DNA of 6,911 nt from Ruminococcaceae bacterium UBA1865 (GTDB lineage Bacteria > Bacillota > Clostridia > Oscillospirales > Acutalibacteraceae). The translations under genes and the position numbers were made by a program. The notes under the pieces were generated by a model. That model did not search any database. It saw nothing but the letters and a program-made list of their open reading frames with translations, and had not been told where the DNA came from. This document shows positions 1 through 5,420 of this stretch, piece after piece (within the stretch, counting starts at the first letter, position 1; every line of letters starts with the position of its first letter). The stretch spans positions 63,412-70,322 of the forward strand of contig DDHX01000011.1 in the NCBI GenBank assembly GCA_002338255.1, in the 5' to 3' direction.

Positions 1-1
1 C

Positions 2-850
2 CCGGAAACACTTTGCACAGCGCTTGCCGGATACTTTGACAAAGTATTGGTGGATGCGCCTTGTTCCGGCGAGGGTATGTTTCGGCGTGATGAACAAGCT
101 GTGCAAGACTGGAGTGTGGAACATGTTGCAGCTTGCGCCACACGTCAGCTTGCCATTCTGCAAAGTGCGGCAATTGCGCTAAAAGAAAACGGTACACTTG
201 TTTACTCGACCTGTACTTTTTCTATGGAGGAAAATGAGGGTGTAATTTCAGCCTTTTTAAAATATCACAGCGATTTTGAGCTTGTTGATTGCGGCCAGAG
301 CTTTGGACGTCCAGCATTTCTGCCAAAAGCCCGCCGAATTTTTCCAATGGATGGCGGAGAAGGGCATTTTGTTGCAGTTCTAAAAAGATTATCTCCCAAT
401 AATGAATATCCGCAGCCTTATTCTCCCCGCACAACTTCTATGCTGGATATGGCAGAGGACTTGTACCACCAGCTTTACCAAATAAAATTGAATCATACAA
501 TCGAACAATTTGGTAATTATTTTTTGCTGCTGCCCAAAACATTACCATATTTAAAGGGGCTTGGCGTCATTCGTGCGGGTGTATTGCTTGGAGAGGCAAA
601 GACTAACCGCATAGAGCCTGCGCATGCAGCATTTATGTCGTCAAAACCGGAAGAACTGAACTGCCTTGTTGAATTGTCGCATGATTCAAAACAAATTTTT
701 GATTTTTTGCGGGGAGAGGAAATTGAAATACAAGGCAGTGTAAAGGGTTTCGCAGGAGTTTCGGTTGATGGTGCAGTGACGGGTTTTGGAAAATGTTCTA
801 ACGGTCGTCTTAAAAATCATTACCCCAAAGGGTTAAGGAACAACAAATAG
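2..850 (+). CDS. rsmF: RsmF-type rRNA cytosine-C5 methyltransferase, 3' part (5' end outside window)
   Basis: This is the C-terminal 282 residues of a NOL1/NOP2/Sun-family, SAM-dependent RNA m5C methyltransferase. The reading frame is open to the left window edge, so the N-terminal domain and the first part of the Rossmann fold are missing. Two family hallmarks are visible: motif IV VDAPCSGEGMF (Cys at fragment residue 21, the cysteine that helps release product) and motif VI VYSTCTF (Cys at residue 71, the nucleophile that attacks C6 of cytosine). The last roughly 50 residues (FLRGEEIEI, then GKCSNGRLKNHYPKGLR) match the PUA-like RNA-binding tail of RsmF/YebU-type enzymes. This tail separates it from RsmB, which carries its extra domain at the N-terminus. 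The likely target is a cytosine in 16S rRNA, but the exact position cannot be read from the sequence. No terminator is evident after the stop, so read-through into the next gene is possible. Confidence 0.9.
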   Translation, partial: PETLCTALAGYFDKVLVDAPCSGEGMFRRDEQAVQDWSVEHVAACATRQLAILQSAAIALKENGTLVYSTCTFSMEENEGVISAFLKYHSDFELVDCGQSFGRPAFLPKARRIFPMDGGEGHFVAVLKRLSPNNEYPQPYSPRTTSMLDMAEDLYHQLYQIKLNHTIEQFGNYFLLLPKTLPYLKGLGVIRAGVLLGEAKTNRIEPAHAAFMSSKPEELNCLVELSHDSKQIFDFLRGEEIEIQGSVKGFAGVSVDGAVTGFGKCSNGRLKNHYPKGLRNNK

Positions 851-907
851 ATTTAGTTTGGATTTAAAGGATATTTTTAGTATTTTGCTGGAACTGTAAA
901 GAATGTG

Positions 908-936
908 TTGTAAAGCTATGCCCAATATGGTAAAAT
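908..936 (+). promoter_or_regulatory. Predicted sigma-A promoter of the DUF6106-like/acpS-nnrD unit
   Basis: A -35 element TTGTAA (908-913) lies 17 bp from an extended -10, TGG-TAAAAT (TG at 928-929, hexamer at 931-936). Spacing and extended -10 fit vegetative Gram-positive promoters. Transcription would begin near 943, just upstream of the ribosome-binding site at 958-962. Its position also argues against translation starting at the earlier in-frame ATG at 903. Confidence 0.55.
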
Positions 937-957
937 ATTCTGTAAGAAATTGGAGTT

Positions 958-962
958 GGAGG
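958..962 (+). promoter_or_regulatory. Ribosome-binding site that fixes the start at 969
   Basis: GGAGG sits 6 nt before ATG 969. The in-frame ATG codons at 903 and further along have no such site and would lie upstream of, or inside, the predicted promoter. Confidence 0.75.
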
Positions 963-968
963 ATTAAC

Positions 969-1481
969 ATGGATGTTTTTATTGAACAAATCATAAGAAA
1001 AAAGACTAACATGAAAGATTATCTTATTTACGCTGCGACTTTGTTGGGTAGCTGCATAATCGTTTTCGTTAGCATGATGTATTTGCCTACTTTTTCAATA
1101 TTTATTCTGGCCGGTGTTTGTTTCGGGGCGTATTATTTAATTTCGTCTCGCAGTTTAGAGTTTGAATACAGTGTAACCAACGGCGACATTACCATCGACA
1201 AAATTATTAACCGCCGTAAGAGGAAAAGAGTAATTACAATTGACGCTCACGATGTTGAGGAGATTGGCAAATATAAACCGGAGGAACACAGTTCTAAAAG
1301 TTACTCGGAACGCATTTTCACTTCCGAAAATGAAAATGGTGAGAATGTATGGTATCTTGTCGCACGCCATCAACAAAAGGGGAATATTTTGCTGATGTTC
1401 AGCCCAAATGAGAAGGTTCTTATGGCAATCAAACCATTTCTTTCAAGGCAGGTAGCGATCAATGCTTTTGGCAGGAATTGA
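969..1481 (+). CDS. DUF6106-like small membrane protein
   Basis: This 170-residue protein has two predicted membrane helices near the N-terminus (about residues 19-37 and 42-59) and a soluble C-terminal domain of about 110 residues. The start (ATG 969) is chosen for the GGAGG 6 nt upstream. A longer in-frame reading from 903 would add 22 unlikely residues encoded over the promoter. The stretch FEYSVTNGDITIDKI followed by the basic patch RRKRKR (residues 82-87) resembles proteins I recall as the clostridial DUF6106 family. The function of that family is unknown, and the name rests on memory rather than a search. The fold after the helices could be a bacterial PH-like beta domain, which is speculation. 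The last 20 nt overlap the start of acpS-nnrD in another frame, suggesting one operon and possibly translational coupling. Confidence 0.75.
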   Translation: MDVFIEQIIRKKTNMKDYLIYAATLLGSCIIVFVSMMYLPTFSIFILAGVCFGAYYLISSRSLEFEYSVTNGDITIDKIINRRKRKRVITIDAHDVEEIGKYKPEEHSSKSYSERIFTSENENGENVWYLVARHQQKGNILLMFSPNEKVLMAIKPFLSRQVAINAFGRN

Positions 1482-2748
1482 TTTAGTCGAAGTTGACAGA
1501 ATTAAAAAATCTATGGAAAATCCGCGCTTTTTGAGTAGAGTACTTGGCAGGACTGAGTACTCTCAGCTTAAAATGCGCGGATTTTCTGCTCAAAGTGTCG
1601 CGGCAAGCTTCAGCGCTAAAGAGGCATTTTCAAAAGCACTTGGTACGGGACTGCGTGGTTTTGCTCTTGATGAAGTTGAACTTTTACGAGACGCCAACGG
1701 TAAACCGGAACTAAAACTCAGCGGCAGTGCTTTAAAAATTGCACAGCAGCGCAGATCACATTTTTCGGTCAGTGTAACCCATACAAAGGAATATGCCGCA
1801 GCCATCGTAATCGGTGAGGAGGCAGAACAATCAAATATGTTAAACTTTGAGCAGGAAATTAGAAACAAAACATCAATGCAAGTGACTCAATTATCCGATG
1901 TAAAGTCTATGCTGAAGCCCAGAAATCCTGAAAGCAATAAAGGTGATTATGGCAGACTTTTGAGCCTTTGCGGCAGCGACGGAATGGCCGGTGCGGCCGT
2001 TCTGAGCGCCAGAGCGGCGATTCGATGCGGCACGGGGATTGTTAATGTTGCTTTGCCCAAATCAATTTATTCAATTGTTGCCTCTCAAGTGGTGGAACCG
2101 ATTTTTACACTGCTCGATTATTCACAAAGCGGCGAACTTTCTCCTATTAGCAAAACAGCATTGTTCAAGGCCTTGACCAATGCCAGTGCTTGTTTAGTAG
2201 GCTGTGGCTTGGGCAAAAGCAGCATAACTTCAAAAATTGTGTATGATATGATATCCAACTCTGAAATACCGCTGATTATTGATGCAGATGGCATAAACAT
2301 TGTTGCTGAGAATATAAATATATTAAAAACAGTCCGCGTTCCTATTGTTTTAACTCCGCATCCGGGGGAGATGGCACGTCTTTTAAACACGACGGTTAAA
2401 GATGTTCAGTCACACAGACTTGAATATGCAAAAAAATTTGCGGCAGAGAACAATGTAATTCTCGTTCTTAAGGGTGCGGGAACTATTATTGCCCAACCAA
2501 ACGGATTGATGCATCTGAACGTAACCGGAAACGCTGGTATGGCGAAAGCAGGCAGCGGAGATGTATTGGCAGGAATGATTGCCTCTTTTATTGCGCAGGG
2601 GGTTGAACCCGCAAAAGCGGCGGCTGGAGCAGCCTACCTTCATGGAGTCGCGGGTGACCGCTGCGCCAAGGAACTTTCCGAGTGCGCGATGCTTCCAACG
2701 GATATGATTAATATGCTTCCGCGGCTGTTTTTGGAAATTGAGCGGTAA
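1462..2748 (+). CDS. acpS-nnrD: Fusion of holo-ACP synthase (AcpS) and ADP-dependent NAD(P)H-hydrate dehydratase (NnrD)
   Basis: This 428-residue cytoplasmic protein joins two enzymes. Residues 1-118 are a full-length AcpS, which moves phosphopantetheine from CoA to acyl carrier protein. GIDLVEVDRI carries the Mg ligand D7, FSAKEAFSKALGTG carries E54, and VSVTHTKEYAAA closes the domain, closely resembling Bacillus AcpS. After a linker (about 119-148) comes an NnrD/YjeF-C ribokinase-like domain. It shows GDYGRLLSLCGS (161-172), IIDADGIN (from I272), LTPHPGEM (297-304) and TGNAGMAKAGSGDVL (355-369, D367 at the active site). NnrD uses ADP to repair S-NAD(P)H hydrate. The NnrE epimerase domain that often accompanies NnrD is absent here. 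The start at 1462 overlaps the upstream gene by 20 nt, with AAGG at 1445-1448 and AGG at 1450-1452 upstream. Both domains appear catalytically intact. The frame is continuous, with no sign of a sequencing join. Confidence 0.92.
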   Translation: MLLAGIDLVEVDRIKKSMENPRFLSRVLGRTEYSQLKMRGFSAQSVAASFSAKEAFSKALGTGLRGFALDEVELLRDANGKPELKLSGSALKIAQQRRSHFSVSVTHTKEYAAAIVIGEEAEQSNMLNFEQEIRNKTSMQVTQLSDVKSMLKPRNPESNKGDYGRLLSLCGSDGMAGAAVLSARAAIRCGTGIVNVALPKSIYSIVASQVVEPIFTLLDYSQSGELSPISKTALFKALTNASACLVGCGLGKSSITSKIVYDMISNSEIPLIIDADGINIVAENINILKTVRVPIVLTPHPGEMARLLNTTVKDVQSHRLEYAKKFAAENNVILVLKGAGTIIAQPNGLMHLNVTGNAGMAKAGSGDVLAGMIASFIAQGVEPAKAAAGAAYLHGVAGDRCAKELSECAMLPTDMINMLPRLFLEIER

Positions 2749-2810
2749 AGCCGGATATTTCCGCACAATATTGCGGTGCTCAACATTTTTTCGCGGAGAA
2801 TGGGCAAGTT

Positions 2811-3317
2811 ATGCGCCGAATAGCTGTTTTTTTGTTACCTATTCTAATTGTTTTTTCAGTTACAGCCTGCACTACACAGAATATAAAGTCTGAGGACATT
2901 GATTTTGCCTTTCACTGTAAAGCAAATATTAATAGCAACAGTGAGCAAATTTCCTGTGATTTGAGCCATACAGCACCGGGGATGGCAAGCATTCAGCTTT
3001 TGTCGGGCGACTTAAATGGATTAAGCTATTATTGGAGCGGCGACGATTTCACCGTCTCTTACAGTGGACTCTCTGCAAAAAGCGATGACTGTGTTTTGCC
3101 TCAAACCTCTTTTGCTGTAATTTTATTACAAACGCTTGATTACGCTCAAAAAAGCAGTGCACTAACTAAAACGCATGGGAATGAGTTTTCCGGAAGTCTG
3201 AATGGCGTTGATTTTACGATTACTGCGGATAGCGGCACCGGGCACATTCAAACGATATCAATTCCTCATAGCAAGATCACAGCAGAATTATATGACTATA
3301 CTGAACAAGGGTTGTAA
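2811..3317 (+). CDS. Small lipoprotein, possibly LolA/YdcC-like
   Basis: This 168-residue secreted lipoprotein begins with a basic N-terminus (MRR), a hydrophobic core and the lipobox VTAC, with the lipidated cysteine at residue 20. Signal peptidase II would cleave before C20 and anchor the protein on the outer face of the membrane. The mature part is rich in beta-strand-like alternations (GLSYYWSGDDFTVSYSGL and similar) and has two further cysteines at about residues 36 and 50. I do not recognise a specific function. In Bacillus the gene after acpS is ydcC, a larger LolA-like lipoprotein, so positional equivalence and a reduced LolA-like fold are plausible but unproven. A GGAGAA site at 2795-2800 precedes the ATG by 10 nt. 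The gene lies 62 nt after acpS-nnrD with no convincing terminator between, so it probably belongs to the same transcript. Confidence 0.8.
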   Translation: MRRIAVFLLPILIVFSVTACTTQNIKSEDIDFAFHCKANINSNSEQISCDLSHTAPGMASIQLLSGDLNGLSYYWSGDDFTVSYSGLSAKSDDCVLPQTSFAVILLQTLDYAQKSSALTKTHGNEFSGSLNGVDFTITADSGTGHIQTISIPHSKITAELYDYTEQGL

Positions 3318-3337
3318 TTTATGTTACAACCTTTTTT
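3307..3337 (+). terminator. Intrinsic terminator overlapping the lipoprotein stop codon
   Basis: GGTTGTAA (3310-3317) pairs with TTACAACC (3324-3331) around a 6-nt loop. Three weaker pairs extend the base, and a run of six T (3332-3337) follows. The lipoprotein stop codon TAA (3315-3317) lies inside the left arm of the stem. This ends the acpS-nnrD-lipoprotein transcript. Confidence 0.8.
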
Positions 3338-3346
3338 ATATTTAAA

Positions 3347-3376
3347 TTGATGTCACCCAGCGCGTCTAAATAATAT
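3347..3376 (+). promoter_or_regulatory. Possible mazF promoter (weak)
   Basis: TTGATG (3347-3352) is followed after 18 bp by TAATAT (3371-3376), each hexamer matching four of six consensus bases. It lies directly after the preceding terminator, where a promoter for mazF is needed, and gives a leader of roughly 90 nt. The match is modest, and an overlapping TATTAT (3374-3379) could be the true -10. Confidence 0.3.
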
Positions 3377-3455
3377 TATGTGTTAGGGACTGCTTGCGAA
3401 TAAATCCATTATGGAATGTCAAGAATATTTGCAGACCCAATACTAAAAATTATGC

Positions 3456-3459
3456 GGAG
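3456..3459 (+). promoter_or_regulatory. Ribosome-binding site supporting the mazF GTG start at 3470
   Basis: GGAG lies 10 nt before GTG 3470. The other in-frame starts (ATG 3416, ATG 3452, GTG 3461) either lack a site or sit on or immediately beside this one. Confidence 0.5.
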
Positions 3460-3469
3460 CGTGAAAAAT

Positions 3470-3841
3470 GTGAACATTAGAAGAGGCGATATCTATTATG
3501 CTGACCTAAGCCCAGTTGTTGGTTCCGAGCAAGGGGGGGTTCGGCCCGTACTGATTGTTCAAAATGACGTTGGCAATCGATTCAGTCCGACTGTCATCGC
3601 GGCGGCAATCACCAGTCAGCGTGCGAAAGCAAATTTACCAACGCATATTATGCTCAATGCTCAGGCCACAGGACTTGCAAAAGATTCTGTCGTTCTGCTT
3701 GAACAAGTTCGTACAATTGATAAACACAGACTAAAAGAGCGCATGGGGCGCCTTGATAATATGTCCATGACACAGGTTGATCAGGCTTTATCTATTAGTT
3801 TTGGCCTTGACCCTGAAGAGGAGGAACGCGAGGTTACATAG
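3470..3841 (+). CDS. ndoA: MazF/EndoA-type mRNA interferase toxin, no adjacent antitoxin
   Basis: This 123-residue PemK/MazF-family endoribonuclease is very close to Bacillus Endo[21 protein letters not shown] is followed by [10 protein letters not shown] and NRFSPT, then [10 protein letters not shown]. With the GTG start at 3470 the catalytic pair falls at R25 and T48, the same numbering as EndoA, which supports this start. Longer readings from 3416 or 3452 would add residues unlike the family. EndoA cuts single-stranded RNA at UACAU, and this protein should have the same or a similar specificity. In Bacillus the toxin gene follows alr and the ribbon-helix-helix antitoxin gene ndoAI. Here the gap back to the lipoprotein gene holds only a terminator and a leader, so neither partner is present locally. 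The gene's end (GTT ACA TAG) itself contains UACAU at 3835-3839. The acidic C-terminus ([10 protein letters not shown]) is slightly longer than in EndoA. Confidence 0.93.
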   Translation: MNIRRGDIYYADLSPVVGSEQGGVRPVLIVQNDVGNRFSPTVIAAAITSQRAKANLPTHIMLNAQATGLAKDSVVLLEQVRTIDKHRLKERMGRLDNMSMTQVDQALSISFGLDPEEEEREVT

Positions 3842-3913
3842 AGTTGCCTGAATTCAATTAAAAAATGTATATTTGATTATGTTTTGTAAAATAATAGAAA
3901 TATAAATTAAAAA

Positions 3914-3920
3914 AGAGGTG
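3914..3920 (+). promoter_or_regulatory. Ribosome-binding site that fixes a TTG start at 3927
   Basis: AGAGGTG lies 6 nt before TTG 3927. The in-frame GTG at 3918 is part of this site and so is unlikely to be the initiator. Confidence 0.7.
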
Positions 3921-3926
3921 TGTCAA

Positions 3927-4109
3927 TTGGCATTAACAGAAAAAGAATTATCGGCAATCGAAGATCAGCTCAGCGGAGAACAACTTCTTATTACCAAATT
4001 TAAGGCGTACTCTCAGATGTGCACAGACACTGAAATTAAACAGAAATGTGAAACAATTGCCGGCAAGCACCAAACGCATTATGACAAGCTTTTGAGTTTT
4101 TTAAATTAA
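3927..4109 (+). CDS. Small CotF-like/ferritin-like spore coat protein (first of a pair)
   Basis: This 60-residue, almost wholly helical protein starts at TTG (MALTEKEL once read as Met), chosen for the AGAGGTG 6 nt upstream. It looks like one helical hairpin of a ferritin-like bundle: EDQLSGEQLLITKFKAY, then SQMCTDTEIKQKCETIA, then GKHQTHYDKLLSFL. It aligns over most of its length with the next gene product, sharing an A-aromatic-xxx-C pattern and a His-Gln pair. The next protein is more clearly a CotF-family coat protein, so a spore or coat role is inferred for this one by similarity and pairing. Its stop codon overlaps the AAGGAG of the next gene, so the two are probably translated from one message. 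Upstream, TTGCCT (3844-3849) and TATATT (3868-3873) with 18-bp spacing could be a promoter, but I saw no clear sporulation-sigma site. Confidence 0.75.
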   Translation: MALTEKELSAIEDQLSGEQLLITKFKAYSQMCTDTEIKQKCETIAGKHQTHYDKLLSFLN

Positions 4110-4121
4110 GGAGTAAAAGAA

Positions 4122-4391
4122 ATGAATAACGGACAAATGCAGGAAAAAGAAATTTTGAACGATGTCTTAGCTTCGGAAAAAGCTGTCACAGGTGCATATA
4201 ATGCTTTTGCAAATGAATGCGCAACTCCAAATGTCAGGGATGAGTTTATGAGAATTTTGACCGAGGAGCACCAGATTCAGGCTGATGTGTTCGATGAGAT
4301 GCAAAAGCGGGGGTGGTACCCAACCCCCGCTGCTGAACAGCAAAAAATTCAGCAGGCAAAGCAAAAATTTCAAAATCAAAATCAACAGTAA
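4122..4391 (+). CDS. CotF-family spore coat protein (second of the pair)
   Basis: This 89-residue protein matches small clostridial CotF-like (COG5577-type) proteins. EKEILNDVLASEKAVTGAYN forms the first helix region, ECATPNVRDEFMRILTEEHQ the second, and ADVFDEMQKRGWYPT is the typical family ending before a Gln/Lys-rich tail (AEQQKIQQAKQKFQNQNQQ). Acidic and histidine residues (E in TEEHQ) resemble ferritin-like helices, but a complete di-iron set is not evident in a chain this short, so dimerisation or a structural role is likely. The start is supported by AAGGAG (4108-4113), 8 nt before ATG. Only 12 nt separate it from the preceding gene, and a strong terminator follows. Assembly on the forespore surface is what the family suggests. 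Confidence 0.85.
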   Translation: MNNGQMQEKEILNDVLASEKAVTGAYNAFANECATPNVRDEFMRILTEEHQIQADVFDEMQKRGWYPTPAAEQQKIQQAKQKFQNQNQQ

Positions 4392-4399
4392 AAAAGTGG

Positions 4400-4425
4400 C
4401 GCCGGCTCAAAAGAGCCGGCGTTTT
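4400..4425 (+). terminator. Intrinsic terminator after the coat-protein pair
   Basis: CGCCGGCTC (4400-4408) and GAGCCGGCG (4413-4421) form a perfect 9-bp GC-rich stem with an AAAA loop, followed by TTTTAT. It separates the coat-protein unit from spoIIGA, so the spoIIG operon needs its own promoter. Confidence 0.9.
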
Positions 4426-4471
4426 ATCTATTTAAAATTCTTTTTAATAGATTTTCTGCCGGATACAATTT

Positions 4472-4504
4472 ATGACACAATGTTTGGCCACGAACCGCTA
4501 TAAT
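4472..4504 (+). promoter_or_regulatory. Predicted spoIIG promoter with long -35/-10 spacing
   Basis: A perfect -10 TATAAT (4499-4504) has nothing resembling a -35 at the normal 16-18 bp. ATGACA (4472-4477, five of six matches to TTGACA) lies 21 bp upstream of it. The Bacillus spoIIG promoter is known for a comparably long spacing (about 22 bp), overcome by phosphorylated Spo0A bound to sigma-A polymerase. The transcript would start near 4511. Possible 0A-box-like pieces (CCACGAA at 4488-4494, TGCCGGA at 4457-4463) are weak. Confidence 0.5.
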
Positions 4505-4518
4505 TAATTTTAAAGCGC

Positions 4519-4525
4519 GGGGAGG
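4519..4525 (+). promoter_or_regulatory. Ribosome-binding site that fixes the spoIIGA TTG start
   Basis: GGGGAGG almost touches ATG 4527 (one base between), too close for initiation there. It stands 7 nt before TTG 4533, which is therefore the preferred start and yields an N-terminus (MKQTVYIDV) like the usual SpoIIGA beginning. Confidence 0.7.
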
Positions 4526-4532
4526 GATGCCT

Positions 4533-5357
4533 TTGAAGCAGACAGTCTACATAGATGTATTAATTGGCATTAACCTCTTTATCAATTACTTTTTACTGCT
4601 TGCCGTTTCAAAATTTCTTTCGCTTACGGTAAAAAGGACGCGATTAGTTGCCGCTGCGGCTCTTGGTGCGGCGGGTTCACTCACAATTCTTTTGCCTGAA
4701 ATTAATTTATTTTTATCATTTTTTATAAAGCTCATTTTATCTGCGATAATCGTGCTTGCTGCCTACCCGTTTTATGGGCTTAAGCAATGGTTGAGGGAGC
4801 TTGCAGCATTCTATATTATGAGTTTTGCATTCGCGGGTTTTATGCTTGCATTGTGGTATTTTATTGCACCGCAGGGGTTAATCATTAAAAATTCGGTTGT
4901 TTATTTTAATGTTTCTCCACTCCTGCTGATTGTGATGACCATTATTTGTTACTTTATCATTCGCTTCATTCATCGCATTACAGGGCGGCAGGCTCCGGAG
5001 AATCTTTTTTGCAAAATTCAGATTGATTATCATGGCAAGTCTGTTTCCTGTGCGGCAAAGGTGGACACCGGAAATACGCTGACGGAACCTTTTTCAAATG
5101 CTCCGGTTGCCGTGGTCTATGAAGAATGCGTTGCCGAACTGGTACCGGAGCCGGGTAGCGGAAAAATTCGCTATGTGCCGTTTCAGGCGGTTTCGGGCGC
5201 CGGACTGCTGCCCGCGTTTAAACCCGACAAGTTAACCGTTATCTGTGGTAAAAACCAAATTGAAATTTATGAAGTTTACATAGCAGTTACCAAATCCAAG
5301 CTCGGAGCATTCAGTGCACTCTTAAATCCGGATTTGTTGCAAAAAACGTCTGTCTAA
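4533..5357 (+). CDS. spoIIGA: SpoIIGA, membrane aspartic protease that matures pro-sigma-E
   Basis: This 274-residue protein (TTG start) has five predicted membrane helices in its N-terminal half, at about residues 8-26, 38-54, 57-78, 91-111 and 127-145, followed by a cytoplasmic protease domain. The catalytic aspartate is D178 in the motif VDTGNTL, equivalent to the D-S/T-G motif of the SpoIIGA family. The downstream blocks IRYVPFQAVSGAG and FKPDKLTVICG match the family's later conserved strands. The protein acts in the mother cell at the sporulation septum, where SpoIIR from the forespore triggers it to remove the pro-peptide of sigma-E. It is the first gene of the two-gene spoIIG operon, 63 nt before the preferred sigE start. 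At 274 residues it is somewhat shorter than the roughly 309-residue Bacillus protein. UACAU occurs twice in the gene (4548-4552 and 5277-5281). Confidence 0.93.
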   Translation: MKQTVYIDVLIGINLFINYFLLLAVSKFLSLTVKRTRLVAAAALGAAGSLTILLPEINLFLSFFIKLILSAIIVLAAYPFYGLKQWLRELAAFYIMSFAFAGFMLALWYFIAPQGLIIKNSVVYFNVSPLLLIVMTIICYFIIRFIHRITGRQAPENLFCKIQIDYHGKSVSCAAKVDTGNTLTEPFSNAPVAVVYEECVAELVPEPGSGKIRYVPFQAVSGAGLLPAFKPDKLTVICGKNQIEIYEVYIAVTKSKLGAFSALLNPDLLQKTSV

Positions 5358-5420
5358 ATTTGGCCGTAGGTGGGCGCGTTTATAAGCCGCAGCGGCAGCG
5401 GCAAAAGGGAAAATGTGAAA

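Noticed and set aside
903..968. An N-terminal extension of 22 residues for the DUF6106-like protein from ATG 903.
   Set aside because: The predicted promoter (908-936) lies inside it, and the strong GGAGG at 958-962 points to ATG 969.
2410..2766. A 118-codon minus-strand open frame opposite nnrD, and other minus-strand frames at 222-434, 1155-1376, 1590-1868, 2118-2390, 4167-4385 and 5847-6074.
   Set aside because: Each is antisense to a well-supported gene, lacks a good ribosome-binding site as far as I checked, and reads as low-quality sequence with no family motif.
2761..2776. Inverted repeat CCGCA...TGCGG between acpS-nnrD and the lipoprotein gene, considered as a terminator.
   Set aside because: The stem is only 5 bp, and the T-run comes too far downstream (after about 10 other bases) to form a normal intrinsic terminator.
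3411..3446. An 11-codon open frame (ATG 3411 to TAA 3446) in the mazF leader, considered as an upstream peptide or antitoxin remnant.
   Set aside because: There is no ribosome-binding site before it, it is far too short for a MazE-type antitoxin, and it shows no recognisable motif.
3872..3892. TTGATT with TAAAAT upstream of the first coat-like gene as a sigma-A promoter.
   Set aside because: The spacing is only about 8 bp, too short for a functional -35/-10 pair.
4462..4469. GATACAAT, close to the sigma-E -10 consensus CATACAAT, as a possible sigma-E feedback promoter for spoIIG.
   Set aside because: No matching -35 (ATA-type) element lies at the proper distance; the nearest ATA at 4447-4449 is too close.
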